Below are positions 1-9,141 of a stretch of 64,000 nt of DNA, piece by piece. Every line of letters starts with the position of its first letter. Within the stretch, counting starts at the first letter, position 1. Source of the stretch: Vibrio orientalis CIP 102891 = ATCC 33934 (GTDB taxonomy: Bacteria > Pseudomonadota > Gammaproteobacteria > Enterobacterales > Vibrionaceae). The DNA lies in the NCBI RefSeq assembly GCF_000176235.1, contig NZ_ACZV01000005.1:620001-684000 (forward strand). The letters run 5' to 3'. The notes under the pieces are model-generated. The model was not told where the DNA came from, made no database searches, and was given only the letters and a program-made list of their open reading frames with translations. A program made the position numbers and the translations under genes.

Positions 1-1259
1 ATATTAACCGTACCGACTAAACAGAACTGTTCATCGATAACGACAGACTTGGTGTGCAGAAGACCACCGTAGAATTCAAAGATTTTGACTCCTGCTAGCA
101 TCAGCTCACTATAAAAGGCACGAGAGGCCCATTGAACCATCATTGAGTCATTTTTATGTGGGATGATCAGCTCTACATTGATGCCCCTCTGGGCTGTCAT
201 CTTTAGAGTTTCCAGTAGGTCGGAACTAGGCACAAAGTAAGGGGTGGTGATGCGCACGGATTGATTCGCTTGGTTAATCGCCAGTGTCAGCACTTGAGAG
301 ATCAAATGTTCTGGCATACCGGGGCCAGAAGGCACCACTTGAACAGGGTGTTGTGGTTCATTTGGCTTGATCGAACATTCTGGTGATTGCGGGAATGCGC
401 GTGATCCGGTTTCGACTTCCCAGTCCCAACAGTGGATAGCGGAAAGGACATTCACTGTTGGCCCAGTAATACGCACCATAATATCAATCCATTGGCCGAC
501 ACCGGAATTTTGTTTGAAGTGAGCAGGGTCGACTAAGTTCATTGAACCTGTATAGGCAATCTTCTCATCGATAACAATTATTTTACGATGTTGTCGCAAA
601 TCGAGGCGTCTTAAAAAAATACGCCACGGGCTAACCTCAAGCGCTTGTACTACATGGATACCCGCATTTCGCATCATTTGCGCCCACTGACTGCGGAAAA
701 AGCGCGGGCTACCTGCTGAATCAAGCAATAATTTAACATCTACGCCTCTTTTTGCAGCGCGGATAAGTGCCGATGCAACCGAATCTGCCAATCCACCCGG
801 ATGCCAGATATAAAAGACCAGACGGATACTAGTTTCCGCACTCTCAATATCTTCAATAATCGAATGAAGGATTTTATCGGGTGAGCTTTGCAAAGAGAGT
901 GAGTTGCCTGAAAGAGCAGGCAGACCTAAGCGGTTGTTACAAAGTTCATCAATTCGGTAGATATGGCGGCCAAAGCTTTCTGGAGAGTGTGCGTGGCAGT
1001 TATTAAGGCTAGAGAACCACTTGGCAAAGGGAGCGAGCATCTCTTTCGCACGTTCAGCACGTTTTCGGCCCAAATTGAGCTCACCAAACATGAAGTAACA
1101 CGCAACTCCGACAATTGGGATGATATAGATGATCATCAACCAAGCTAAAGAAACACTGACAGCGCGTCGTTTAAGTACAACGCGAATCGTCACACCCGCG
1201 ACTAGAATCCAGTAAAAGGCAATCCCAGCAAGTGTAAGAAAGTGGTAAAACTTTTCCAT
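1..1259 (-). CDS. cls: Cardiolipin synthase, phospholipase D family (3' end outside window)
   Basis: Makes cardiolipin by condensing two phosphatidylglycerol molecules in the inner membrane. Read on the minus strand from ATG at 1259, the frame stays open to the window edge (about 419 codons of a family usually near 480). The N-terminus has two hydrophobic segments (about residues 5-25 and 38-58). The first HKD motif reads HRKIIVIDE and is followed by YTGSMN; a second one, starting LHTKSVVIDE, lies close to the window edge. Both PLD half-sites are therefore visible, and only the extreme C-terminus is missing. The neighbour on the right is divergent. The family is clear; the choice between ClsA and a paralogue rests on the N-terminal membrane anchors and is an inference. 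Confidence 0.93.
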   Translation of the reverse strand, partial: MEKFYHFLTLAGIAFYWILVAGVTIRVVLKRRAVSVSLAWLMIIYIIPIVGVACYFMFGELNLGRKRAERAKEMLAPFAKWFSSLNNCHAHSPESFGRHIYRIDELCNNRLGLPALSGNSLSLQSSPDKILHSIIEDIESAETSIRLVFYIWHPGGLADSVASALIRAAKRGVDVKLLLDSAGSPRFFRSQWAQMMRNAGIHVVQALEVSPWRIFLRRLDLRQHRKIIVIDEKIAYTGSMNLVDPAHFKQNSGVGQWIDIMVRITGPTVNVLSAIHCWDWEVETGSRAFPQSPECSIKPNEPQHPVQVVPSGPGMPEHLISQVLTLAINQANQSVRITTPYFVPSSDLLETLKMTAQRGINVELIIPHKNDSMMVQWASRAFYSELMLAGVKIFEFYGGLLHTKSVVIDEQFCLVGTVN

Positions 1260-1627
1260 TCAATAACCTAGAAGTGTATGGCACTCCCAATAGTAGAGCT
1301 CAACAGGAACGACGACAAGCAAGATTTTCTCAAATCAGCTAATCATGGCGATAGATTAATAGATAGGACAAATCTGTTAGGTGAATGTTAAAACTGGTGT
1401 GTAATACATGTTAAAGGCTAAAAAAACAGCATTTAAACATATTAATTACATTTGTGGTGGGAAAATATACTTTTTGGGCTTCCAATTTTATTCCTAAACT
1501 GGTTTACTTGCTACAACGTTAGCGTCACTTAAAATTCTAATAAGTGTAAAAAAAAATTTACAATCACTTTTCTAGACGCCTAACAGAAGCAAACACAACT
1601 TATAAAATGATTTTAATGGAGTAAATC
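1260..1627. other. Divergent intergenic region between cls and the sodium-dependent transporter
   Basis: A 368-bp AT-rich stretch between two divergent genes with no ORF of note. It must hold the promoters of both. I could not pick a promoter pair with confidence. The only clear signal is a GGAG ribosome-binding site about 7 nt before the GTG start at 1628. Confidence 0.5.
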
Positions 1628-3058
1628 GTGGCTACTAGTTCAAGTGCACAGCCCCGTGATACATGGGGGTCTAAATTAGGCTTCGTAATGGCTGCAGCAG
1701 GTTCAGCTGTAGGTCTTGGCAACATTTGGAAGTTTCCTTACACAGCGGGTGAAAGTGGTGGTGGTGCGTTCGTTGCTATCTACCTACTTTTTGTGATTTT
1801 TATCGGCTTTAGCGTAATGCTTACAGAATTCGCTATTGGTCGTAAGACAGGTCTATCAGCAGTAGGTGCGTTTAAAACGACTGACCGTCGTTGGACGTTT
1901 ACTGGTGTTATGGGTGTGCTTAGTGGCCTACTAATCATGGGTTTCTACCCAGTAGTAGGTGGTTGGGCGCTTGCTTATATCTTCAAAGTGGGTGGTGGTC
2001 TTCTAAACACGCCTGAAGCAATCGGTGATAGCTTCGGTGGATTTATTTCTGACCCAGTACAGCCACTAATGTGGATGGGTATTTACCTAGCGCTAAACAT
2101 CGCTATCGTAATGAAAGGTATTTCTGGCGGTATCGAGAAAGCAGGTAAGGTATTAATGCCGCTTCTATTCCTGATCCTTATCTTTGTATCTGTTAAAGGT
2201 CTAATGCTTCCAGGTGCAATGGCGGGTCTAGAATTCCTATTCATGCCAGACTTCTCGAAAGTAGACAGTAACGTCGTATTAGCCGCTCTTGGTCAGGCGT
2301 TCTTCTCTCTATCACTAGGTATGGGTTGTATGCTGACATACGGTTCTTACCTGAAGAAGAAAGAGAACCTTGTTCAAACAACAGGTATGGTTACTGCAAT
2401 GGATACAGGCGTTGCGATTCTAGCTGGTGTAGCTATGTTCCCAGCAATGTTCGCATTCGGTATGGAGCCAGCAGCAGGTCCAGGTCTAGTATTCGTCGTT
2501 GTGCCTCAGCTATTTGCTGAAATGGGCGGCGTAATTGGTCTGCTAATCGCTCTAATGTTCTTCCTTGGTCTAACGGTAGCTGCACTGACCTCTTCTGTAT
2601 CTCTACTTGAAGTTGTCGTCTCTTACCTAATCGATGAAAAAGGCATGAAGCGTTCAACAGCGGTTATTTCTGCAAGTTCAGTAATGGCAGCGCTATGTGT
2701 GTTCGCATCACTATCACTAGGTGGTGTTGGTCCAACACTATTCGGTACTGGCGCGTTCGATATCTTCGATCTACTAACAGATAAGATCTTCCTAGCGGTT
2801 GGCGGTATGTTGGTATGTATCTTCGCTGGCTGGCGTCTAAACCGCGCTGAGCTAGAGAAAGAGATCACTAACGACGGTGAAGTATCTTTCCCACTGTTCG
2901 GTCTATGGTACAACCTAGTTAAGTACGTAATTCCTGTAGCAATCGCAATCGTAGCATTTATGGGCATCAAGTCTGGCTTTGATAGCGGTAAAGGTGAAAT
3001 CATGCTGTTAGGCATTGGTATCATCGCGGTAGCGGGTATCTTCTCGAAGAAGCTATAA
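1628..3058 (+). CDS. Sodium-dependent transporter, NSS/SNF family
   Basis: Predicted Na+-coupled symporter of the neurotransmitter:sodium symporter family, which takes up amino acids or related amines across the inner membrane. The 476-aa product starts at GTG 1628 behind GGAG. The NSS signature is near the N-terminus (residues about 24-40, GSAVGLGNIWKFPY); its unwound TM1 segment carries the sodium and substrate ligands. Eleven or twelve hydrophobic helices follow, with charged loops such as YLKKKEN and RLNRAELEKE. Leucine codons are strongly biased to CTA/CTT as in pheST of this window, which suggests high expression. A terminator follows directly, so it is probably monocistronic. The substrate cannot be read from the sequence. 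Confidence 0.92.
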   Translation: MATSSSAQPRDTWGSKLGFVMAAAGSAVGLGNIWKFPYTAGESGGGAFVAIYLLFVIFIGFSVMLTEFAIGRKTGLSAVGAFKTTDRRWTFTGVMGVLSGLLIMGFYPVVGGWALAYIFKVGGGLLNTPEAIGDSFGGFISDPVQPLMWMGIYLALNIAIVMKGISGGIEKAGKVLMPLLFLILIFVSVKGLMLPGAMAGLEFLFMPDFSKVDSNVVLAALGQAFFSLSLGMGCMLTYGSYLKKKENLVQTTGMVTAMDTGVAILAGVAMFPAMFAFGMEPAAGPGLVFVVVPQLFAEMGGVIGLLIALMFFLGLTVAALTSSVSLLEVVVSYLIDEKGMKRSTAVISASSVMAALCVFASLSLGGVGPTLFGTGAFDIFDLLTDKIFLAVGGMLVCIFAGWRLNRAELEKEITNDGEVSFPLFGLWYNLVKYVIPVAIAIVAFMGIKSGFDSGKGEIMLLGIGIIAVAGIFSKKL

Positions 3059-3085
3059 CGCTACACAGGCAATCTGAAATAATTG

Positions 3086-3111
3086 AAACCTCCCAATAGG
3101 GAGGTTTTTTG
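3086..3111 (+). terminator. Rho-independent terminator after the NSS transporter
   Basis: Inverted repeat AAACCTCCC / GGGAGGTTT around an AATA loop, followed by a T run, 28 nt after the stop codon. Confidence 0.9.
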
Positions 3112-3163
3112 TTTTTGCTGAGATAACGGGTATACTCTCGCGTCCAAAGTGGAGCCAGTTTTA

Positions 3164-3859
3164 ATGTTCGATATCTTACACACTCACACTGATTTTATTG
3201 TCATCAGTAAGCACCCAAATGTCTCAGTACACAAGGATGATGGCGATACCATGCTACTGCAAGAAGTTGCCAAGCAAACCGGCGACACAAAGCTCTATCT
3301 TATCCATCGTCTAGATAAAATGACCTCAGGCATTTTGCTATTGGGTCGAAGTTCAACAGCAGCGAGTGAGCTCTCACAAATGTTTGCGCAGCGTAGTGTC
3401 GAAAAGTACTATCTTGCGATAGGCAGTAAGAAGCCGAAAAAGAAGCAAGGGCTTGTGAGTGGTGATATGGAGCGCTCACGCCGCGCTTCATGGAAGCTGC
3501 TTACTTCTCAAACTAACCCTGCAGTTACTCAGTTTTTCTCACTCGCAGCAGAGCCGGGAGAAAGGTTGTTTTTATGTAAGCCACATAGCGGAAAAACCCA
3601 CCAAATCCGAGTGGCGTTGAAGTCTGTCGGTTCAGGCATCGTCGGCGATCCTATTTACAATGCAGGTTCCGAGTCGGACCGCGGTTATCTGCACGCTTTT
3701 GCGCTGCGTTTCACTTATCAACAACAAGATTTTAAATTTATTTGTGACCCAAGAAACCAAAGTGTTTTGGGGAGTAAATGGAACACTGATATCACATGCC
3801 AAGGTATTGAAACTTGGCTGACACCATGGGAGTTATCATGGCCGAAGATCAACAAGTAA
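3164..3859 (+). CDS. RNA pseudouridine synthase, RluA family
   Basis: Isomerises uridine to pseudouridine in rRNA or tRNA. The catalytic motif is HRLDKMTSGILLLG near residue 53, with the nucleophilic Asp. Later family blocks are also present: KYYLAIG, the KTHQIRVALKS basic motif, and GDPIYN. At about 231 aa it has no S4 domain, so it belongs to the short RluA-like branch. I chose ATG 3164 because a GTG 15 nt upstream lies inside the AAGTGGAG ribosome-binding site. The 3' end overlaps the start of the next gene, a methyltransferase-like protein, which suggests a coupled RNA-modification pair. The target position is not predictable. Confidence 0.88.
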   Translation: MFDILHTHTDFIVISKHPNVSVHKDDGDTMLLQEVAKQTGDTKLYLIHRLDKMTSGILLLGRSSTAASELSQMFAQRSVEKYYLAIGSKKPKKKQGLVSGDMERSRRASWKLLTSQTNPAVTQFFSLAAEPGERLFLCKPHSGKTHQIRVALKSVGSGIVGDPIYNAGSESDRGYLHAFALRFTYQQQDFKFICDPRNQSVLGSKWNTDITCQGIETWLTPWELSWPKINK

Positions 3860-4803
3860 TTCCTGCGCCGATGCAGGCTGACAAACTAGCAACCTTCTTT
3901 GAGCAGTTAAACCTGCAGTTAACTGAGGCGCCAAACGAGGTTCGCCGACTTTTTCATGGTCGTGGACGTCGCTTTGAAGGTTTAGAGCAGTTAACGTGTG
4001 ATTGGATTCAAGGGCAGTTAATCGTCGCGATATTCAAACAAGTTGATGAGCTGTTCATTGAAACGCTAAAGCAGGGCTTAGCCGCACTGTCTGAGTCAGA
4101 TTTATGGCAACAAAAGCAGGGTAAATCTATGGTTGTTCAACATCGTTATGCAGAAGGTGCGCCTTCTGAAGTGGTGTTAGGTGAACTAGATAGCCAACCT
4201 GTCGTGCATGAATCGGGGTTGAAGTACCAACTGAATATTGGTCGTAACCAAAACTTCGGCTTATTCCTCGATATGCGTTACGGGCGAGATTGGGTAAAAG
4301 AGAACTCGAAGCATAAGAATGTGCTTAACCTGTTTGCGTACACGTGTGGATTCTCAGTTGCCGCAATCGCTGGTGGCGCTGACCAAGTCGTTAACGTCGA
4401 TATGTCGAAAGGGTCATTGGCGAAAGGGCGCGAGAACCATAAACTTAACGAGCACAATATCAACCAGGTTAAGTTCTTAGGCTATGATATTTTCCGCTCG
4501 TGGGGAAAAATCAAAAAGATGGGACGTTATGATCTTATCGTGATCGATCCGCCATCATTCCAAAAAGGCAGCTTTGCGTTAACCAAAGACTATAAGCGTA
4601 TCTTGAGAAAACTACCTGAGCTTTTAGCTGAGGGTGGGGAAGTGATCGCGTGTGTGAACTCACCCCAGGTAACTAGCCAGTTCTTGATCGATGGTATGAA
4701 GGAAGAAGCGCCAGAGTTAAGCTTTATTGAGCGATTAGATAACCCGCCAGAGTTCGAAGATACGGACCCTGAGGCTTCACTTAAAGTACTTAGATTCAGA
4801 TAA
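3838..4803 (+). CDS. Class I SAM-dependent methyltransferase, RlmI/RlmK-like
   Basis: Probable RNA methyltransferase. The Rossmann-fold blocks are FLDMRYGRDWV, then NLFAYTCGFSVAA (SAM motif I), VNVDMS, and the catalytic-type IDPPSFQKG near residue 240, which is typical of 23S rRNA m5C/m2G enzymes of the RlmI/RlmL type. The product is about 321 aa and lacks the N-terminal PUA domain of RlmI. I prefer ATG 3838, behind GGGAG with a 5-nt spacer and inside the 3' end of the pseudouridine synthase gene (22-bp overlap), over an upstream in-frame ATG at 3814. A strong terminator follows. Class and fold are clear; rRNA as substrate is inferred from relatives and from its partner gene. Confidence 0.87.
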   Translation: MAEDQQVIPAPMQADKLATFFEQLNLQLTEAPNEVRRLFHGRGRRFEGLEQLTCDWIQGQLIVAIFKQVDELFIETLKQGLAALSESDLWQQKQGKSMVVQHRYAEGAPSEVVLGELDSQPVVHESGLKYQLNIGRNQNFGLFLDMRYGRDWVKENSKHKNVLNLFAYTCGFSVAAIAGGADQVVNVDMSKGSLAKGRENHKLNEHNINQVKFLGYDIFRSWGKIKKMGRYDLIVIDPPSFQKGSFALTKDYKRILRKLPELLAEGGEVIACVNSPQVTSQFLIDGMKEEAPELSFIERLDNPPEFEDTDPEASLKVLRFR

Positions 4804-4814
4804 ACTTTTACGAC

Positions 4815-4840
4815 TAAAGCGCCAAATGGCGCTTTTTTTT
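4815..4840 (+). terminator. Rho-independent terminator after the methyltransferase gene
   Basis: AAAGCGCC / GGCGCTTT hairpin with an AAAT loop and a run of eight T, about 12 nt after the stop codon. Confidence 0.92.
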
Positions 4841-4914
4841 GTCATCGGCTCTTGATCTCAAGTTAACTTGAGGTTTTAAACTTGATTTAACAGTTAAGTC
4901 AGGAGGACAACATC

Positions 4915-5064
4915 ATGTACAACAATTACATCAAAGAGCTAAGCATTAAAACCTATCAAGAAGAGTTAGCTAAAGAGTATGTTCACGCTCGCCGCAGTCG
5001 ATTCCATACTCCAAGTTTTAGCGCCGGTGTGGTGGCGTCACTTTTACTCTTTATCGTGTTTTAG
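4915..5064 (+). CDS. Small single-pass membrane protein, 49 aa, unknown function
   Basis: A short gene that is easily missed. ATG 4915 follows an excellent AGGAGGA ribosome-binding site with a 7-nt spacer. The protein has a charged, tyrosine-rich amphipathic N-terminal half (MYNNYIKELSIKTYQEELA), a basic HARRSR patch, and a C-terminal hydrophobic segment ending LLLFIVF, which suggests a tail-anchored inner-membrane peptide. It lies alone between a terminator and the convergent ynjF-like gene, with which its last 21 bp overlap tail to tail. I do not recognise a family. The ribosome-binding site and the membrane-protein pattern make a real gene likely. Confidence 0.65.
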   Translation: MYNNYIKELSIKTYQEELAKEYVHARRSRFHTPSFSAGVVASLLLFIVF

Positions 5065-5676
5065 TGGATCGCTGTGAAGAGTGTGAAAGCCTGAATAAAT
5101 ACGAGTGAAAGTCGTAAACCAGCAAGCTGCACCGAAAACATAAGCGATGATGGCAAAGTGCTGAGGGAATAAGCAGAACGTAATGAAACAGGCAATGGTT
5201 TCAGTCCCTTCAGTTAAGCCACTCATGTAGTAGAGTGATTTATGTTTATAGACAGGGTTATCGATTCCTCGTTTACCCGCCATAGTGGCAAAAGCGAGAA
5301 AGCTTGAACCCGTGCCAATAAACGAAAAAATCAAAAATGCGCCGGCAATAGCGTTTTGCTCCGGATTGGCGAGTACAAAGCCAAAAGGGATCAGCGAGTA
5401 AAACAGAAAGTCGAGGCTAATATCTAAAAAGCCTCCCGCATCGGTGATGCCTTGTATCCGCGCTAGTGCGCCATCCAATCCGTCACAAACGCGATTGAGA
5501 ATAATAAATACCAAGGCCAGCGTGTATTGCTCAGCAATGAGTGCTGGAAAGGCCATACAACCAAGTGTAAAGCCGAATAGAGTCACTTGATTTGCGCTCA
5601 CGCCCGTTCTATCAATCAGGTTTGCACATTGGGCTAGAGGCCAACGAATAACCTTAATGCTAAATTTATCTAGCAT
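5044..5676 (-). CDS. ynjF: CDP-alcohol phosphatidyltransferase, YnjF-like
   Basis: Integral membrane enzyme of the PgsA/phosphatidylinositol synthase superfamily, which transfers a phosphatidyl group from CDP-diacylglycerol to an alcohol. The full catalytic motif is present: CDGLDGALARIQG followed by FLDISLD, that is DG-x2-AR-x8-G-x3-D-x3-D, with four to six membrane helices. ATG 5676 is chosen because it follows GGGAGGGA; the longer frame would begin inside the upstream ATPase gene. It is the last gene of a ynjB-C-D operon, and E. coli has the same set with ynjE in between, so the order here is ynjBCDF without ynjE. The acceptor alcohol is unknown. Confidence 0.88.
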   Translation of the reverse strand: MLDKFSIKVIRWPLAQCANLIDRTGVSANQVTLFGFTLGCMAFPALIAEQYTLALVFIILNRVCDGLDGALARIQGITDAGGFLDISLDFLFYSLIPFGFVLANPEQNAIAGAFLIFSFIGTGSSFLAFATMAGKRGIDNPVYKHKSLYYMSGLTEGTETIACFITFCLFPQHFAIIAYVFGAACWFTTFTRIYSGFHTLHSDPLKHDKE

Positions 5677-6317
5677 GTTTCTCCCTCCCAAGGCCAAGTG
5701 ATACAACGGCTGTTCGGTGGGATATCCTCTTCGTCATGGGTAACCATCAAGGTCGGAATGTTTGCGCTTGCAAGCTGCTCAATAACCCAATCACGAAACT
5801 GCTCTCTAAGAGCTTTGTCTAACTTGCTAAATGGTTCATCAAGAAGCACTGCTTGGGGCGTAGCGAGTAACATTCTTGTCAGGCTGATTCGCGCGCGTTG
5901 GCCCCCTGATACTTGATCTGGGAATACATTCGCCAATTTGCTGAGTGAGATGTTCTTTAACGCTTCAATCGCTTGTTGCTTTCGCTCTGAGCCTTTGACT
6001 GACTCAGGTAAAGCAAATGCAAGGTTTTCCGCAATAGTTAGGTGTGGGAACAGCAAGTCATCTTGAAAAAGAATGCCTACCTGCCTCTTATGGGCTGGCT
6101 GCAGGCCAATATTTTGGTGATTCAGATGTATCGCTCCAGTGAGTGTGAAATCTACTGGAAGGTGACCTGCGATTGCGCTAAGCAGAGTCGATTTACCACA
6201 GCCACTAGGACCCATAATGGTGACGATCTCTCCACTCTTTATTTCGAGTGAAAAACCGGTAAACAGGGGCTCTCCGTCATTTTTACAGACGGTGAGGTTT
6301 TCGAGACAAAGACTCAT
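5670..6317 (-). CDS. ynjD: ABC transporter ATP-binding protein, YnjD-like
   Basis: Energises import through the adjacent permease. All ABC blocks are visible: Walker A GPSGCGKST (about residue 36), Q-loop region FQDDLLFPH, signature VSGGQRARISL, Walker B AVLLDEPFSKLD, and the switch histidine in LMVTHDEED. It is short (215 aa) with no C-terminal regulatory extension, like ThiQ and YnjD. The start lies 35 nt inside the 3' end of the permease gene, and its own stop overlaps the start of ynjF by 7 nt, so the operon is tightly coupled. Confidence 0.92.
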   Translation of the reverse strand: MSLCLENLTVCKNDGEPLFTGFSLEIKSGEIVTIMGPSGCGKSTLLSAIAGHLPVDFTLTGAIHLNHQNIGLQPAHKRQVGILFQDDLLFPHLTIAENLAFALPESVKGSERKQQAIEALKNISLSKLANVFPDQVSGGQRARISLTRMLLATPQAVLLDEPFSKLDKALREQFRDWVIEQLASANIPTLMVTHDEEDIPPNSRCITWPWEGETC

Positions 6318-7995
6318 TGGGTAACAATCCCTTTATAGACAACCTACGATACTTAGCGTGGAAGTGGCCAAGTAAAATAGCAATAGAGAAAAATAGTAGT
6401 GGTAGCAGTGCTTGCCATAAGGCATAGATAGCGGTGACTCGTCGGTCGAAGCCGCTTGATAGTGCCACCGCCTCAGTGGTGATGGTACTAATTCGTCCCG
6501 CGCCCAATATCAAGGTTGGTAGATATTGTGCCAGGCTAACACTGACACCTATTGCCCAAGCGAACATCACCGCAGGAAGTAATATTGGTAGCTTTATCTT
6601 CAGCCATACGTGAATTGGAGACTTGCCCAAGCTTAATCCAACACGCGTCAGGCCTGAATCATAGCTTTTCCATGGACCATCCAGAGAAAGATAAACATAG
6701 GGAAAAACAAAGAATACATGAGCCCAACAGACCCACAGCAGATAAGCGCTGCTGTCGATATAAAGCGTTGCCACTTGGATGCCAAATAAAATCGATAACT
6801 GCGGAATCAGCATAGGGATCGCGATCAGATAATGAGGCAATGTCCATCGATGGCGTAAGCGATATTCGTGCGCGATCACGGCAAGTATCAGCGCTAATGA
6901 GGCACAGATAACCGCAATAGATAGACTTTGGCTCAAAGTATCTAAAATATTGGACCATTCATATTGCCAAAATCGACTACTGTATTGAGTCGGAAGCAGA
7001 TCAGGGAACCGCCAACGCTGGGCGAAGCTCCACAATACGGTTAGAGGGATCATCAGACCCGTTAATATCACTAAGCTGCCAAACAAGCCGCGCCCGGGGA
7101 GCTCTAATCCGAAACGACCAGACGTCTGCCAACTACGCCACCCGTGAAGCAGAATCCACTCAAATGCTCTTGCAAAGCCGATAAGCAGGGTAGCTATGAT
7201 AAACAGTACTACCGCGCCTGCCGATGCTCTCGGCAACAAGGCTAAGTCTGGGTCATTGAACCATTGCCAGACGAGAACTGCGAATGTAGGAGGGTTTGTT
7301 GGTCCAATAATCAGCGCGACATCGACCACTGATAGACTATAAGCAATCACTGCAAACATCGGAAAGCGTATTTTAGACAGCCATTGCGGCAACACACATT
7401 TCCACCATGTTTGAGCTCGGCTATAACCTAAAGAAGCACTCACTTTCTCAATCCGTTCTACTTTTAGCTGCTGGATAATTGGAATGCTCATTAACAGCAA
7501 AAAAGGGATCTCCTTGAAAGTGAGCATCACGATTAACCCAATGGCGTATGGGTCTTTGATAAGTAGAGCGAGATCAGTCACCGACTGGTCGTTAGGGTCG
7601 TAACCAAATAGGTGAAACAGCGCCCGAGCACCAATGCCTGTTGGAGAGAAAAGAAACGCAAAGCCAATAGCAAAAGCGACATGAGGCATGGCGAGCAAAG
7701 GAGAGAGTGTGGTCTCAATTACTCGCCAAAATCGTTTGTTCCAACAAGATTGCAGGATCATAAAGGTGATAAAGCAGGCGAGGTAGCTGCTAACAATTGT
7801 CGAGTATAGAGTTAGGCTAATTGAGGTGCTAACCCCACTCCAATTGAATACCTGCGTAAATCCATCTAAGCCAATGCTAGTTAACCCTACGGGAGGGATA
7901 TAACCCAATGCCGCCATGACCACCCCAAGCAATCCCGGGATGGTCGGCAAAATACATATGACAATAAGCAGTAGGTATAACGCAGGCAATATCAC
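6283..7995 (-). CDS. ynjC: ABC transporter permease, fused two-domain type, YnjC-like
   Basis: Membrane-spanning importer subunit of about 570 aa with two BPD_transp_1 halves in one chain, as in ThiP, FbpB and YnjC. Each half has about six helices and an EAA-type cytoplasmic loop: VERIEKVSASLGYS in the first, SGLTRVGLSLGKS in the second. It sits 3 nt after the binding-protein gene and overlaps the ATPase gene. Because the transporter halves are fused, one chain would pair with two copies of the YnjD-like ATPase. Substrate unknown. Confidence 0.9.
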   Translation of the reverse strand: MILPALYLLLIVICILPTIPGLLGVVMAALGYIPPVGLTSIGLDGFTQVFNWSGVSTSISLTLYSTIVSSYLACFITFMILQSCWNKRFWRVIETTLSPLLAMPHVAFAIGFAFLFSPTGIGARALFHLFGYDPNDQSVTDLALLIKDPYAIGLIVMLTFKEIPFLLLMSIPIIQQLKVERIEKVSASLGYSRAQTWWKCVLPQWLSKIRFPMFAVIAYSLSVVDVALIIGPTNPPTFAVLVWQWFNDPDLALLPRASAGAVVLFIIATLLIGFARAFEWILLHGWRSWQTSGRFGLELPGRGLFGSLVILTGLMIPLTVLWSFAQRWRFPDLLPTQYSSRFWQYEWSNILDTLSQSLSIAVICASLALILAVIAHEYRLRHRWTLPHYLIAIPMLIPQLSILFGIQVATLYIDSSAYLLWVCWAHVFFVFPYVYLSLDGPWKSYDSGLTRVGLSLGKSPIHVWLKIKLPILLPAVMFAWAIGVSVSLAQYLPTLILGAGRISTITTEAVALSSGFDRRVTAIYALWQALLPLLFFSIAILLGHFHAKYRRLSIKGLLPNESLSRKPHRL

Positions 7996-7998
7996 AGT

Positions 7999-9141
7999 TT
8001 AGTTTCCGTAACGCTTTAGCCACTCTTGCTCAAGGGCGCTTTGCCAGCTTGGGTGTGGCTCTGCAACTGATTTAAATTGCTGGGTGTTTTTTGCTGACCC
8101 TGTCAGGTACTGACTACTTAGCACGGATGGGTCACCCCAAATACTGGTATCACCCTTACGTGATTGTGCTTCTGGGCTTAGTAGGTAGTTAATGGCGACC
8201 TGAGCGCCGGCTGTCGCATTGGCATTCCAAGGAATCGCTAAGAAATGGATGTTAGATAGTGCGCCTTGATCCATTGCATAAGCTTGAGTTGATTGAGCCA
8301 ACTTGCCATTAGCCTGCGCTGAATACACCGCATTTGGATTGAAGGTAATCGCAAGATCGATCTGTCCATCGTCAAGTAATTGAATAGACTCGGCTGTGCC
8401 AGATAGGAACTGTTTTCCGCCACGCCATGCAACAGTATGGAACTCATCCAAATAGTTCCACAAAGGTGCAGTCACTAATTGGAAGCTCTCTTTCTCGACA
8501 GGCTTCATTAATGATGCATCATTGTTGGTGAGCTCAATTAACAGCGCTTTTAGGAAACTCGTGCCGTGAAACTCGGGTGGGCGAGGGTAGCTCAAACGAT
8601 TAGGAAATGCTTTGGCGTAGCTCAGAAACTCGCTAAACGAGCGTGGTGGGTTATTGAGCGATAATTTATCATGGATGAAAACCAATTGACCCACACCCCA
8701 AGGTGCTTCTAAACCTTCAGTGGGCTCAGAGAAATCAACGTCTACAGGAAGTGCCTGATCAACGTATTGCCAGTTTGGCAGTGCTTGCGTGAAAGGGCCA
8801 AATAAAAGCTGATTGTCCTTCATTGACTTAAAGTTTTCACCATTGATCCACACCATATCAACGCTACCGCCACTGTTTTTACCAGCGGCTTTTTCAGCGA
8901 TCAGTCGCGCTGTCGTTTCAGCAATGTCAGTGACTTTGACATGTTTAAGCGTGACATCATAATTGGCTTTTAGGTTGGCTCCTGCCCATTGAATATATTG
9001 ATTAATTTCTTGGCTGCCACCCCATGCATGAAAATAGACAGTTTGTCCTTTTGCTTCTTCTAGTGTTTGCTGCCACTTTTCGTTGGCGTAAGCGCTAATA
9101 GAAAAGAGTAAGATAGAGAGTAGCGTGATCAACCTTGTCAT
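7999..9141 (-). CDS. ynjB: Periplasmic substrate-binding protein, YnjB-like
   Basis: Extracytoplasmic solute receptor for the ynjCD-type importer. From ATG 9141 the first 19 residues form a clean signal peptide (MTRLITLLSILLFSISAYA, then NEKW). A longer reading would place 18 extra residues before it, so 9141 is preferred. The mature part (about 360 aa) resembles thiamine/iron-type class II binding proteins: YFHAWGGSQEINQYIQW, VDMVWINGENFKSMK, WGVGQLVFIHD and FLAIPWNANATAGAQVAINY. It is the first gene of the ynjBCDF operon. The E. coli ligand is not established, so none is proposed here. Confidence 0.9.
   Translation of the reverse strand: MTRLITLLSILLFSISAYANEKWQQTLEEAKGQTVYFHAWGGSQEINQYIQWAGANLKANYDVTLKHVKVTDIAETTARLIAEKAAGKNSGGSVDMVWINGENFKSMKDNQLLFGPFTQALPNWQYVDQALPVDVDFSEPTEGLEAPWGVGQLVFIHDKLSLNNPPRSFSEFLSYAKAFPNRLSYPRPPEFHGTSFLKALLIELTNNDASLMKPVEKESFQLVTAPLWNYLDEFHTVAWRGGKQFLSGTAESIQLLDDGQIDLAITFNPNAVYSAQANGKLAQSTQAYAMDQGALSNIHFLAIPWNANATAGAQVAINYLLSPEAQSRKGDTSIWGDPSVLSSQYLTGSAKNTQQFKSVAEPHPSWQSALEQEWLKRYGN

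Noticed and set aside
963-1148. Plus-strand ORF inside cls
   Set aside because: Antisense to conserved cardiolipin synthase coding sequence, no family pattern.
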